From: Duganella fentianensis
GTDB taxonomy: Bacteria > Pseudomonadota > Gammaproteobacteria > Burkholderiales > Burkholderiaceae_D
Direction of reading: 5' to 3'
DNA: 64,000 nt
Assembly (NCBI RefSeq): GCF_009857835.1
Contig: NZ_WWCL01000004.1
Span: forward strand, 248,001-312,000
Positions 27,646 to 36,604 of the stretch are shown here, piece after piece; positions within the stretch are counted from its first letter, which is position 1; each line of letters starts with the position of its first letter. The notes beneath the pieces were generated by a model. That model searched no databases, was not told where the DNA came from, and worked only from the letters and a program-made list of their open reading frames with translations. Both the position numbers and the translations under genes were made by a program.

Positions 27646-27676
27646 CAAAAAAACGGACCTTCGGGTCCGTTTTTTT
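27646..27676 (+). terminator. Rho-independent terminator of the TonB receptor gene
   Basis: ACGGACC-TTCG-GGTCCGT forms a tetraloop hairpin extended by an A-run on the left and seven T on the right. It lies 26 bp after the stop codon. The stable UUCG loop and T-tract make this a textbook intrinsic terminator. Confidence 0.93.
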
Positions 27677-27796
27677 ATCCGGCTGCCGTTAATGGCATGA
27701 GGCCTGCAGTAGGGCTGATCTGGCCGCCGCCGCGTTTGTATCACATATGTTTCTCCGTCCCCCGTTGTACCTTGCTTACGGTAAGCTAGCAGTCTT

Positions 27797-29500
27797 ATGA
27801 AAAAAACGTCTTCCGCCCTGATCGGGACCGCGCTGATCGCCATGTTGGCTGGCTGTGCGCTGCCCTGGCGCCAACCGACCATTGCTGCTAAAGAAGTGGA
27901 GCTGCAGCTGGTAACGATTAACGATTTCCACGGCAATATCGAGGCCAGTAAATATGTCATCGACAGTGCTTACGGGATGGGGCCGCGCACCGTCACGGCC
28001 GGCGGCATCGATACCCTGGGCGCGGCCCTGCAGGCATGGCGCAAGGAAGATCCGGAGCTGCTGCTGGTGGGCGCCGGCGACCTGATAGGCGGCAGCCCGG
28101 CGATATCGTCGATGTGGGCCGATGAGCCGACTATCGGTGCCATGAATCTGCTGGGCTTGAAAGTCAGCTCGGTGGGTAATCACGAATTCGATGCTGGCCG
28201 GATCGAACTGCTGCGCCAGCAGAAGGGCGGCTGCGCTTCGCCACGGCCGGAAAAGGCCTGCCAGTTCAGCGCCACCTATGAAGGCGCCAGGTTCCAGTAT
28301 CTGGCCGCCAATGTAATCGATATGGTGACGCGCAAGCCGCTGCTGCCGGCCTATAAGATCGAGCAGGCGCGCGGCGTCAAAGTGGCGTTCATCGGCACGG
28401 TGCTGCGCGATGCGCCGGAAAAGCTGCTGGCCTCGGGTATCGCCGGGCTGGAATTCATCGACGAAGCAGAAGCCATCAACCGCCAGCTGCCGGAACTGCG
28501 CAAGCAGGGCGTGGGCGTGTTCGTGGTGCTGATTCATCAGGGTGGCCGCACCACCGACAAATTCGACCAGCAGGACTGCAGCCACCTGACGGGGCCTGTG
28601 GTCGATGTGGTCAAAAAACTTGATCCGGCCATCCGGCTGGTGGTCACGGGCCACTCGCACCGCGGCTATCTGTGCAAGGTGGATGACCGGCTGGTGACGC
28701 AATCGGACATGGGCGGCCATGTACTGTCGCGCATTACCATGAAAGTCGATCTGGCCAGCCAGAGCGTGCGCGAGCTGCGCGCCAGCCAGGAAGTGATGAC
28801 GGCAGGGCGCTGGCCTAGCGATCCGAAGATGGATGCCTATCTGGCGCAGGTGCGCCAGCGCAGCGCCAGTGCGCTGGCCCGTTCTGTGGCGAGGCTGGCC
28901 GTGCCCAGCGTGCTGCGCGAAAAACATGATGACGGCGAATCGGCGCTCGGCGATCTGGTGGCCGATGCGATACTCGCGGCCGGCCGTCCTTACGGCGGGC
29001 AGATCGCCTTCATGAACAATGGCGCCATGCGGCAGGATCTGGAAACCACCAGCGGCAACCGCGTCACAGCGGGACAGGCGCTGTATGTGCTGCCGTTCGG
29101 GAACACCGTGGTGGCGATGAATCTGCGCGGCAGCCAGATCCGCGAGCTGCTGGAGCAGCAGTGGCTGGGCGGGCGTGACATCACCCGTGGCCTGATGCAG
29201 GTGTCGGAAGGTTTCAGCTATAGCTGGAACCCGCGCGCCGCCATCGGCAGCAAGATCGTGCCCGATAGCGTGATGCTGCATGGCGTGCCGATCGAGAACG
29301 ACACCACCTACCGCATCATCGTAACGAATTTTCTGGCCGAAGGCGGGGAAGGCTTTTCCGTATTCCCGCTGGGCCGCAACCGTGCCGAAACAGGCATACG
29401 CGATATCGATGCACTGACTGATTATCTGGTCAAGCGGGAACAGGCCGGTAAGCCGGCCGGCCGCAGCGAACCGCTGGGCCGCATCAAGCGCCTGCAATAA
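27797..29500 (+). CDS. Lipoprotein 5'-nucleotidase / metallophosphatase (UshA family)
   Basis: A 567-residue exported phosphatase that would strip phosphate from nucleotides. The signal sequence ends in lipobox LAGC with Cys20, so it is membrane-anchored. The metallophosphatase domain carries NDFHGNIE, GAGDLIGG, VGNHEFDAG and TGHSHRGY, all metal ligands. The C-terminal 5'-nucleotidase domain has DLVADAILAAGRP, MNNGAMR and FGNTVVAMNLRG. It lies 17 bp before a phospholipase-D-type gene on the same strand. The substrate could also be a cyclic nucleotide or UDP-sugar. Confidence 0.9.
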   Translation: MKKTSSALIGTALIAMLAGCALPWRQPTIAAKEVELQLVTINDFHGNIEASKYVIDSAYGMGPRTVTAGGIDTLGAALQAWRKEDPELLLVGAGDLIGGSPAISSMWADEPTIGAMNLLGLKVSSVGNHEFDAGRIELLRQQKGGCASPRPEKACQFSATYEGARFQYLAANVIDMVTRKPLLPAYKIEQARGVKVAFIGTVLRDAPEKLLASGIAGLEFIDEAEAINRQLPELRKQGVGVFVVLIHQGGRTTDKFDQQDCSHLTGPVVDVVKKLDPAIRLVVTGHSHRGYLCKVDDRLVTQSDMGGHVLSRITMKVDLASQSVRELRASQEVMTAGRWPSDPKMDAYLAQVRQRSASALARSVARLAVPSVLREKHDDGESALGDLVADAILAAGRPYGGQIAFMNNGAMRQDLETTSGNRVTAGQALYVLPFGNTVVAMNLRGSQIRELLEQQWLGGRDITRGLMQVSEGFSYSWNPRAAIGSKIVPDSVMLHGVPIENDTTYRIIVTNFLAEGGEGFSVFPLGRNRAETGIRDIDALTDYLVKREQAGKPAGRSEPLGRIKRLQ

Positions 29501-29517
29501 TTTCTAGGAGTGACCTT

Positions 29518-30747
29518 ATGCGTCGTGTTTTACCCGCCGTTGTACTACCGGCACTGCTGGCACTGGCCAGCCCCGCCCATGCCGAATTCACCATCCCCGG
29601 TTTCGAGCTGGTGCAGACTGCCCCCGTCGAGACCACGCTGACGAATAGCGATCTGCGCGATCCGGCCACGGTCTGGAGCGAGCTGTTCGACCACGCCAAA
29701 CAGGAAATCCTGATCGGCCAGTTCTATGCCGTCAACAAGCCCGGCAGCGTGTTCAGCAAAGTGGTGGAGCGGCTGGCCGCAGCGGGCCAGCGCGGCGTCA
29801 AGATCCGCTTCCTGCTGGACCAGAAAGGCGTCGGCCTGTCCGAGCAAAGCACCATAGACCAGCTGAAAGCCATACCGAATCTGGAACTGCGCGTAATCGA
29901 CTTCAACAAGCTGACCGGCAACGGCATCATCCACGCCAAGTATCTGGTAGTCGATGGTGCAGTGGCCTATGTGGGCAGCCAGAATTTCGACTGGCGCTCG
30001 TTCGAGCATATCCACGAAACGGGCTTGCGCATCAGCGAACCCAAGCTGGTGGCGCAGGTGCAGGCCATCTTCAATCAGGACTGGCGTGCGCAGGCGCTGA
30101 CGGCGCAGGGCATGGTGGTGCCAGCGCTGAACGTGGCGCGCCAGCCGCTCAATCTGCAGCGCGACGCCATGCTGGTGGCCAGCCCGCAGGCCTACAATCC
30201 GGCCGGGGTGGACGATAGCGAAGCAGCGCTGCCGGCCTTGCTGGCACAGGCCAAGACTGAAGTGCGGGTGCAGCTGCTCGATTACGCGCCGCTCAGCTAT
30301 GGCCCCAAAGGTACGCGGCCATACTACGCCGTGATCGATAATGCCGTGCGCGCGGCGGCCAACCGCGGTGTGAAGATCAAGCTGCTGGTATCGAACTGGA
30401 ATCTGGAAGCACTGCCGCAGGTGTACCTGAAAAGCCTGGCGATTCTGCCTAACGTGGAAATCCGCGTGGCCACACTGCCTGCGGCCAGCAGCGGCTTCAT
30501 CCCGTTTGCCCGCGTAATCCACAGCAAGACCATGGTGATCGATAATCAGATCGCCTGGGTAGGCACGAGCAACTGGAGTGGCGGCTATTTCGACCTGTCG
30601 CGCAATCTGGAAGTGGTGCTGCGCAACGAGAAAATGGCGCAGCGCCTGGCCGCCCTGCAGGAGCAGATCTGGAGCTCCGCGTATAGCCAGCCACTCGACA
30701 TCAACCGTCAATATCCGAAACCGGCCAAAGGTAGTCCGAATGAATAA
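29518..30747 (+). CDS. Exported PLD-superfamily protein resembling PLD3/PLD4 exonucleases
   Basis: A 409-residue protein with a signal peptide ending SPAHA. Two complete HKD motifs are present: HAKYLVVD (His139, Lys141, Asp146) followed by GSQNFDWRS, and HSKTMVID (His335, Lys337, Asp342) followed by GTSNWSGGYF. The wording around both motifs, together with ARV just before the second histidine, resembles the animal PLD3/PLD4 group, which are 5' exonucleases acting on single-stranded nucleic acids. Its neighbours are a 5'-nucleotidase and an S1/P1 nuclease, with which it overlaps by 8 bases. A phospholipase role remains possible. Confidence 0.82.
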   Translation: MRRVLPAVVLPALLALASPAHAEFTIPGFELVQTAPVETTLTNSDLRDPATVWSELFDHAKQEILIGQFYAVNKPGSVFSKVVERLAAAGQRGVKIRFLLDQKGVGLSEQSTIDQLKAIPNLELRVIDFNKLTGNGIIHAKYLVVDGAVAYVGSQNFDWRSFEHIHETGLRISEPKLVAQVQAIFNQDWRAQALTAQGMVVPALNVARQPLNLQRDAMLVASPQAYNPAGVDDSEAALPALLAQAKTEVRVQLLDYAPLSYGPKGTRPYYAVIDNAVRAAANRGVKIKLLVSNWNLEALPQVYLKSLAILPNVEIRVATLPAASSGFIPFARVIHSKTMVIDNQIAWVGTSNWSGGYFDLSRNLEVVLRNEKMAQRLAALQEQIWSSAYSQPLDINRQYPKPAKGSPNE

Positions 30748-31810
30748 ATTAGTTGTGAGCGCCGCGCTGTGCGGCGTGTTTGCCAGTTTTAACGCCCACG
30801 CATGGGGCAATGATGGCCACCGTGCCGTCGGCGCGATTGCCGACCAGCTGCTGCAGGGCAGTGCGGCCGAACAGCGCGTCAAAGCGCTGCTGCTGCCCGG
30901 TGAGTCGCTGGAGAAGATCGCCACCTGGGCGGACTGCGTCAAGGGCAGCTATTGCGGCCCGCAGACCGAGGAGATGCAGAGCTATGTGGCGGCCAATCCC
31001 AAACATAGCGAATACCACTACACGGATCTGCCGTTCCAGTACGCTCATTATCACGACCACGATATAGGCAGTGCCGATAACGATATCGTGCAGACGCTCA
31101 AGCAGTGCATACAGGTCCTGCAAGGCAAAGATGATGCGGCCAGCAATCCGCACCGCTTCACACCACGTCAGGCCCTGCTGATCCTGACCCATCTGGCCGG
31201 CGACATTACCCAGCCACTGCATGTGGGCGCAGCCTATGTCGATCAGCGCGGTACCTTTGTGGTGCCGCAGACGGCGGCACAGGTCGATGCCGTCAACCTG
31301 TTCGATGCCCGTGGCGGCAACAATCTGCTGCTGGACGATGTGAAGCTGAGCGCACTCAGTGCCCAGCTGATCGAAGCCGGTCCCGCCGACGACAAGCCGG
31401 CTGTGGCCAGCGGCCAGCCAGCGCGCGCGCCGCAGACCACACGGCCATTCCACTCCTACTGGGATACCACGGTGGTCAATTATGTTTTCCGCCGCACGGG
31501 CGTGCGTACACCGCAGCAGTTTGCCCAGAAGGTGATTGCAGCGCAGCCGCAGGTCGCCAGCCAGAGTGGCGATCCGGTGCAGTGGCCGTACGCATGGGCC
31601 GATCAGTCGCTGGCCGTGTCCAGGCAGGCGCATGATGGTGTGACGGCCGGCGCGCTGACGCGCCAGACCAGCAAGAGCGGCGAGAGCTATGCCGTGTGGG
31701 CGCTGACGGTGCCGGATAATTATCCTGTGCCGAGTTCCACTCTGGCCAAAGCCCAGCTGATACAGGGCGGCTACCAGCTGGCGGCCGTGCTCAAAGCGAT
31801 CTGGCCCTGA
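30740..31810 (+). CDS. Exported S1/P1-type single-strand nuclease
   Basis: A 356-residue zinc nuclease. The signal peptide ends at HA, leaving mature Trp22 as the new N-terminus. This is required because the terminal amine binds zinc in the family; WGNDGH supplies the first His. Further ligands are seen in WADCVK, EYHYTDL, LTHLAGDITQPLHVG and HSYWDT, so all three zinc sites look intact. It would cut single-stranded DNA and RNA and may have 3'-nucleotidase activity. It overlaps the PLD gene by eight bases, which implies co-translation. Confidence 0.92.
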   Translation: MNKLVVSAALCGVFASFNAHAWGNDGHRAVGAIADQLLQGSAAEQRVKALLLPGESLEKIATWADCVKGSYCGPQTEEMQSYVAANPKHSEYHYTDLPFQYAHYHDHDIGSADNDIVQTLKQCIQVLQGKDDAASNPHRFTPRQALLILTHLAGDITQPLHVGAAYVDQRGTFVVPQTAAQVDAVNLFDARGGNNLLLDDVKLSALSAQLIEAGPADDKPAVASGQPARAPQTTRPFHSYWDTTVVNYVFRRTGVRTPQQFAQKVIAAQPQVASQSGDPVQWPYAWADQSLAVSRQAHDGVTAGALTRQTSKSGESYAVWALTVPDNYPVPSSTLAKAQLIQGGYQLAAVLKAIWP

Positions 31811-31825
31811 GCACAGTGGGCAGCG

Positions 31826-32719
31826 TCACTGGCCGGTGAGCGGATTGATCCACCATTCGCTACGGGCCAGCGGCGTTTGCGGTGACAGATCGGGATTCGG
31901 CAGTTTGATCAGACGGCGCTTGAACAGCGCCGTTTTCTTTATCAGCCGGCCTTTGTGCTGCTGGAACAGGGTCTCCAGGCTGCCATCTTTGAGCATGATT
32001 TCCATGCCGGCGGCGATGCGGCGCGCCAGTCTTTTTCCTTCGGCGTCGCGCCGTACGAAGAAGTAGCGCGGCAGCGGATAGTGCAGCAGCAGGGTTGATT
32101 CGATGGTGAGTGCCGGATGGCTGGCGCGGCGTTCGTCGAATTCGCGCAGCGCTTCATCGGCCGAGCGCGAATAGAAATCGAAGCGCTGGGCTTCCAGCAT
32201 GCCGAACAGACCTTCGTAATTGCTGCCTTCCACCACTTCCACCCCGGCCGCCTCGAAGATGTTCACATCGGCCCAGCCTTTGCCCAGCCCTGCGCGCAGG
32301 TGGCGCAAGTCGTCCAGCGTGCGTACTCGGGCGAAGCGGGCCTGATCGTCGGCACGGATCAGTAGCAGGCGGTAGCCCAGCAGGCCGCGATCCACCGGCA
32401 GACGGATGGGGAGGAAACGCTGCTCGAGTTCGGGCGAGGTGGCACGCACGAAGACATTGATGCGCCCCTGTGGCGCCCCGGCTTCCTGTAGCACCCGCTG
32501 GGGCGACATGGCTACGTCGGACTGATGCAGGCGGTAGGAGCCATAGGCGGGCCGGGTCTTTTCCATGGCCGTACGCAGCACGGCCCAGTCGTAGTCGTAG
32601 CGGCTATCGACCCCTTCGCTGGTGAGCGGATAAGTGAGCTGGGTCAGGGCCAGACAGTAGTTGGCCGACATGGCCAGTAGCATCGCCACAACGCCTCTGA
32701 TTCCCAGTGTACGCAACAT
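31826..32719 (-). CDS. Periplasmic solute-binding-like protein (family 3)
   Basis: A 297-residue exported protein. The start at 32719 (MLRTLGIRGVVAMLLAMS) gives a signal peptide; the frame is open further upstream but without likeness. The mature part has the two-lobe layout of polar amino-acid-type binding proteins: DYDWAVLRTAME, RLPVDRGLLGYRLLLIR, DLRHLRAGLGKGW (a substrate-site-like segment) and a C-terminal LKDGSLETLFQQHKG. It stands alone, without permease genes, so it may have a sensory or orphan role. The ligand is unknown. It converges on the S1/P1 nuclease gene. Confidence 0.7.
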   Translation of the reverse strand: MLRTLGIRGVVAMLLAMSANYCLALTQLTYPLTSEGVDSRYDYDWAVLRTAMEKTRPAYGSYRLHQSDVAMSPQRVLQEAGAPQGRINVFVRATSPELEQRFLPIRLPVDRGLLGYRLLLIRADDQARFARVRTLDDLRHLRAGLGKGWADVNIFEAAGVEVVEGSNYEGLFGMLEAQRFDFYSRSADEALREFDERRASHPALTIESTLLLHYPLPRYFFVRRDAEGKRLARRIAAGMEIMLKDGSLETLFQQHKGRLIKKTALFKRRLIKLPNPDLSPQTPLARSEWWINPLTGQ

Positions 32720-32841
32720 ACAGCACCAGCACTCCCTGAATTGAATACTCTCTAGTGTGCCATGGCGGCGCTCAGCGTGTATATCAATTTGAAAGCGTGC
32801 AACGTTGAAGCAACGGATAGGCAGGATTGTTGTCGCTAGCG

Positions 32842-32871
32842 TTGACTTCAAAACTCCCGCCTGCGTATCCT
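32842..32871 (+). promoter_or_regulatory. Candidate sigma-70 promoter of the TorF-like porin
   Basis: TTGACT (32842-32847) and TATCCT (32866-32871) are 18 bp apart, about 49 bp upstream of the ATG at 32920. It is a good -35 with a fair -10 in the divergent region. Confidence 0.45.
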
Positions 32872-32919
32872 AGAGATGTTTATGTAAGTCAATATTTTCT
32901 CTTCCGGGGGTGGTGCCGT

Positions 32920-33714
32920 ATGAAGTTACTCGTCCGTTTAGCTTTGCTCAGTTCCAGTGCTCTGCTGCTGCCAGCCGCCGTGCAGGCCCAGACCAGCGCC
33001 GAGGCCAGTCCGCCAGTTGCGGCAGCCGTGCCGCTCACTGCCAACCTCACACTGACCTCGCAATACATTTCGCGCGGCTTCCGCCAGACCTGGGGCAAGC
33101 CGGCGCTGCAGGGCGGTTTCGATTATGCCGATCCTAGCGGCTTCTCGGCCGGCACCTGGCTGTCCACGGTGAGTAACCGCTATATCGAAGACGGCACGCT
33201 GGAATGGGATATCTACGGCAATTACAACGGCAGCGTGGGCGAGCTGGGCTACAGCGCCGGCCTGTATGTGTACAAATATCCGGGCGCCGAGTACCGTGCC
33301 AGCCACACCACCTATGACTACACCGAACTGGCGCTGGGCCTGAGCTATCAGTTGGCCTACCTCAAATACAACTACACGGTGAGCAAGGAGTTCTTCGGCA
33401 TCACCAATGCGCGCGGCACGGGCTATCTCGATCTGGGCGCCAACCCCGATCTGGGCGGCGGCTATACGCTGAACCTGCACTACGGCCAGGGCAGGGTGGC
33501 CAACAACAGCATGTGGAGCTGGCGTGATTACAAAGTGGGCGTAACGCGCCAGCTGGCACCCGGCTGGGCGCTGTCCGGTGCCTACACGCGTGCTCACGGC
33601 AAGACCAATGCTTATGATGCCTACACGCTGGGGATTCCTAATTCGGCCGGCAAGATCGATGTTTCCAATCCCGCCGCTGGCACGCTGGTGCTGGCGCTGA
33701 CCCGTACTTTCTGA
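32920..33714 (+). CDS. TorF-family putative porin
   Basis: A 264-residue outer-membrane protein with a signal peptide ending AAVQA. The motif ANLTLTSQYISRGFRQTWGKPALQGGFDY, read here in two parts (LTSQYISRGF and PALQGGFDY), is typical of the TIGR02001/TorF family. Alternating amphipathic strands follow, and a terminal TRTF phenylalanine suits BamA-mediated insertion. Its substrate is unknown. A GGGGGTGG purine stretch precedes the ATG. The chemoreceptor gene follows after 14 bp, so the two may be co-transcribed. Confidence 0.85.
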   Translation: MKLLVRLALLSSSALLLPAAVQAQTSAEASPPVAAAVPLTANLTLTSQYISRGFRQTWGKPALQGGFDYADPSGFSAGTWLSTVSNRYIEDGTLEWDIYGNYNGSVGELGYSAGLYVYKYPGAEYRASHTTYDYTELALGLSYQLAYLKYNYTVSKEFFGITNARGTGYLDLGANPDLGGGYTLNLHYGQGRVANNSMWSWRDYKVGVTRQLAPGWALSGAYTRAHGKTNAYDAYTLGIPNSAGKIDVSNPAAGTLVLALTRTF

Positions 33715-33728
33715 CTTTCAGGTGACGC

Positions 33729-35969
33729 ATGAGCATGGAATTTTCTAGTTCGGCTGGCCCTTCGGGGCGTTCGCTGTTTTCCCTTTCACTCAACGGCAAA
33801 ATCTGCGCGGCAGCGACGGCGCTGGTGGTACTGAGTCTGGCCGTTACGGCTACCGTGATCGGTGTGCGCAGCAGTAGCAGTGCCGAAGCGGCGGCCATGA
33901 ATCTGGCGCGGACCTCGGCGCGCGAAGTGGCCGGCGCGCTGCAGAGCCGCATCGTCAGCAATCTGTCGGCCGTGATCAATCTGTCCGGTGCCATGCGCCA
34001 GACCCGTGGCGCCAATCAGGCACTGGGACGCGACCAGATCAACGAGATGGTGAAAGCCACGCTGCTCGGTTCCGAGGATCTGATAGGTGCGGCCGTCACA
34101 TGGGAACCGAATGCGCTCGATGGCAAGGATGCCGAGTTTGCCGGCAAGCTGCCGCTGTACGATGCCACGGGCCGCTACATGCCTTACTGGACCCGCGCCA
34201 GTGGCGGCGGCACCCATGTGGAGCCTATCGTGTTCGATAGTGCGCCCGGTGCCAACGACTGGTACGACATACCGAAGAAGAGCGGCAAGGTATTTTTCAC
34301 CGAACCGTATAACTATCCCGTCGATGGCAAGCCGACCCTGATGGCGTCGCTGGTGGCGCCCATCGTCATCGAAGGTAAATTCCAGGGTGTGGCCAGTGCC
34401 GACTTCATGCTGACCCGCCTGACGGCCATCCTGAAAGAACTGAAGGTGATCGACGGCGCGCAACTGAGCCTGATTTCGAACGGCGGCCTGTATGCCAGCC
34501 ATGGCGATGCGGCGCGGCTGGGCAAGAAGGCAGAAGATATTCCGGCCGAAGCACTCGAGCATGTGCGCAAGGGCCAGACCTACGAGTATGAGGATGCTGC
34601 CGGCATGGTGCACTTGCTGCAGCCGCTGACTATCCACGCGGATTCGGCACCATGGTCGGTGCAGCTGGTCTTCCCCAAGAGCGTAGCACTGGCACCGGCG
34701 CGCGAGCTGCTGTGGTACACGCTGGGGGTTTCCCTGCTGTGCGCGATTGCTACCGCACTGGTGCTGATTACCGTGGTGTTCCGCCTGACGGCGCCCTTGC
34801 GCGCGCTGGGTGAGCGCATGACAGCCTTGTCCAGCGGCGATGCCGATCTGGCCGTCAAGCTGGAAGTCCATGGCAACGATGAACTGGCCGTGATCGGCAA
34901 TGGTTTCAACCAGTTCGTCGGCAAGATCCATGATGTGCTGGTGCAGGTCAGCGCCAGTGCCGAAAATGTGGCACGCGGCAGTTCCGAAATCTCGCAGGGC
35001 AATACCGATCTGTCGGCACGCACCGAGCATCAGGCCAGTGCGCTGGAGCAGACGGCTGCCTCGATCGACGAGCTGACGGGTACCGTGAAAGAGAACGCGG
35101 AAAACGCCCGTCAGGCCAATCAGCTGGCAGAAGCGGCTTCCGAAGTGGCGCAGCGCAGCGGCTCGGTGGTAGCACAGGTGGTTTCCACCATGGCGTCGAT
35201 TAATGCTTCGTCCAACAAGATCGTCGACATCATCAGCGTGATCGACGGCATCGCTTTCCAGACCAATATTCTGGCGCTGAATGCGGCGGTGGAAGCGGCG
35301 CGGGCGGGCGAGCAAGGACGCGGCTTTGCCGTGGTGGCTACCGAGGTGCGCAATCTGGCACAGCGTAGCGCCGCAGCGGCCAAGGAGATCAAGGAGCTGA
35401 TCGACGATTCGGTGGACAAGGTCGCTGCCGGCAGCCGGCTGGTGGACGAAGCCGGCAGCACCATGGACGAGGTGGTGAGCAGCGTGCGGCGCGTGACGCA
35501 AATCATGAGCGAGATCACTGTCGCGACGGTCGAACAGAGCGACGGTATCGCACAAGTCAATCAGGCCATCGTGCAAATGGATGGCGTGACGCAGCAGAAT
35601 GCGGCACTGGTGGAGCAGGCTGCCGCCGCAGCGGAGAGCTTGCAGGAACAGGCTCACCATCTGGAGCAGGCCGTCAGCGTATTCCGGCTGCAGCGCTCCA
35701 GCAGCGCTGCAAGCCAGACCACGCACCGGCCGGCCTTGCCTCGTGCAGGGCAAGCACCGGCTGCACGCCAGCTGACGGCGCGGGTGCCAGCCGCTGGCAG
35801 TGCAGCCAGGCCGGCTGCTGGCTCCTCAGCCGGTAGTGCGGCCGGTAGTGCGACCAATAATGCGTCCAGTAGCGCAGCCAGTGCTGCAGGCAGCAGCGCA
35901 AGCAGCAAAGCGGGCAAATCGTCCGCCAGGCCAGCCGCTTCGGCCGACAGCGAATGGGAAGAGTTCTAG
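33729..35969 (+). CDS. Methyl-accepting chemotaxis protein with Cache-type sensor
   Basis: A 746-residue chemoreceptor: membrane helix about 27-46, periplasmic double-Cache-like sensor about 50-330 (including [16 protein letters not shown] and [12 protein letters not shown]), second helix about 335-357, HAMP, and the MCP signalling coiled coil with the hairpin tip [23 protein letters not shown]. The tail from about residue 650 is a long Ala/Ser/Gly-rich linker ending in EWEEF, an xWxxF pentapeptide that binds CheR/CheB in other receptors. The attractant is unknown. It follows the TorF porin gene closely. Confidence 0.93.
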   Translation: MSMEFSSSAGPSGRSLFSLSLNGKICAAATALVVLSLAVTATVIGVRSSSSAEAAAMNLARTSAREVAGALQSRIVSNLSAVINLSGAMRQTRGANQALGRDQINEMVKATLLGSEDLIGAAVTWEPNALDGKDAEFAGKLPLYDATGRYMPYWTRASGGGTHVEPIVFDSAPGANDWYDIPKKSGKVFFTEPYNYPVDGKPTLMASLVAPIVIEGKFQGVASADFMLTRLTAILKELKVIDGAQLSLISNGGLYASHGDAARLGKKAEDIPAEALEHVRKGQTYEYEDAAGMVHLLQPLTIHADSAPWSVQLVFPKSVALAPARELLWYTLGVSLLCAIATALVLITVVFRLTAPLRALGERMTALSSGDADLAVKLEVHGNDELAVIGNGFNQFVGKIHDVLVQVSASAENVARGSSEISQGNTDLSARTEHQASALEQTAASIDELTGTVKENAENARQANQLAEAASEVAQRSGSVVAQVVSTMASINASSNKIVDIISVIDGIAFQTNILALNAAVEAARAGEQGRGFAVVATEVRNLAQRSAAAAKEIKELIDDSVDKVAAGSRLVDEAGSTMDEVVSSVRRVTQIMSEITVATVEQSDGIAQVNQAIVQMDGVTQQNAALVEQAAAAAESLQEQAHHLEQAVSVFRLQRSSSAASQTTHRPALPRAGQAPAARQLTARVPAAGSAARPAAGSSAGSAAGSATNNASSSAASAAGSSASSKAGKSSARPAASADSEWEEF
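35690..35950 (+). repeat. Low-complexity Ser/Ala/Gly linker coding repeat
   Basis: Within the chemoreceptor, degenerate copies of GSSAG, GSAAG and SSAAS-like units encode a flexible linker of about 80 residues between the signalling helix and the terminal pentapeptide. The DNA shows short tandem GGCAGTGC/AGTAGCGC-like steps prone to slippage. Confidence 0.6.
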
Positions 35970-36016
35970 CCCGTTCGTGACAGGCAGGCTGTTGCCAGCT
36001 CTGGCACAATGATGGT

Positions 36017-36045
36017 AACGGCGTGGCGCTGTCACGCCGTTTTTC
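36017..36045 (+). terminator. Rho-independent terminator after the chemoreceptor gene
   Basis: AACGGCGTG and CACGCCGTT form a perfect 9-bp stem with a 7-base loop, followed by TTTC. It lies 47 bp after the stop codon and just before the cytochrome gene. Confidence 0.8.
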
Positions 36046-36067
36046 ATTTCTGCGCTAGGTTTCTGCC

Positions 36068-36520
36068 ATGTATCCGAATCTTTCATTTCCGCGCGGGCGC
36101 GCTGCCGTCCGGTCCAGCGTCGGGCTGGTTATCGGGCGCGGCATCCGGCTTGCCGTCGCTATTGCTGTCAGTTGCGCTGTTAGCGCTAGTGCGCTGGCAG
36201 CGCCGGTAGTGGGCAACCCGCAAGCCGGTCAGACCGTGTTCAAGCTGTGCGCGTCCTGCCATCAGGTGGGACCGCGTGCGCGTGCCGGATTCGGCCCGCA
36301 GCTGACCGGCATCATAGGCCGCAAAGCGGGCAGCACCAGCGACTATCACTATTCGGACGCCATGCAGAAGTCGGGCATTGTCTGGAGCGAGGCCCAGCTA
36401 GCGGCCTTCATCCGTGCGCCGGACCACGTGGTACCGGGCACGCGCATGCGTTTCTGGGGTATTAGCGACGAGCAGAAGATCGCCGATCTGCTGGCCTATC
36501 TGAAAGCCAGTGCGCAGTAA
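36068..36520 (+). CDS. Small periplasmic class I cytochrome c
   Basis: A 150-residue exported cytochrome. A long signal region with arginines and a hydrophobic stretch ends near SASALAA. The heme motif CASCH (about residues 61-65) and the axial methionine in PGTRMRF are both present, and the spacing and GPQLTGIIGRKAGS fit class I soluble c-type cytochromes. It would shuttle electrons in the periplasm; the partner is unknown. It stands alone between the chemoreceptor terminator and the convergent ABC cluster. Confidence 0.9.
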   Translation: MYPNLSFPRGRAAVRSSVGLVIGRGIRLAVAIAVSCAVSASALAAPVVGNPQAGQTVFKLCASCHQVGPRARAGFGPQLTGIIGRKAGSTSDYHYSDAMQKSGIVWSEAQLAAFIRAPDHVVPGTRMRFWGISDEQKIADLLAYLKASAQ

Positions 36521-36604
36521 GCAGCGCTAGGTCCGAGGCGGGGGAGGGAAGCTGGCGGGGGAAGCCAGGCCGGCCTCCCCGCAGGATGCGTTAAGCGCCT
36601 GGTC

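Noticed and set aside
36541-36590. G-rich hairpin downstream of the ABC permease as a terminator
   Set aside because: Complementary GGGGAGG/CCTCCCC blocks exist, but there is no T-tract on either strand, so I did not list it.
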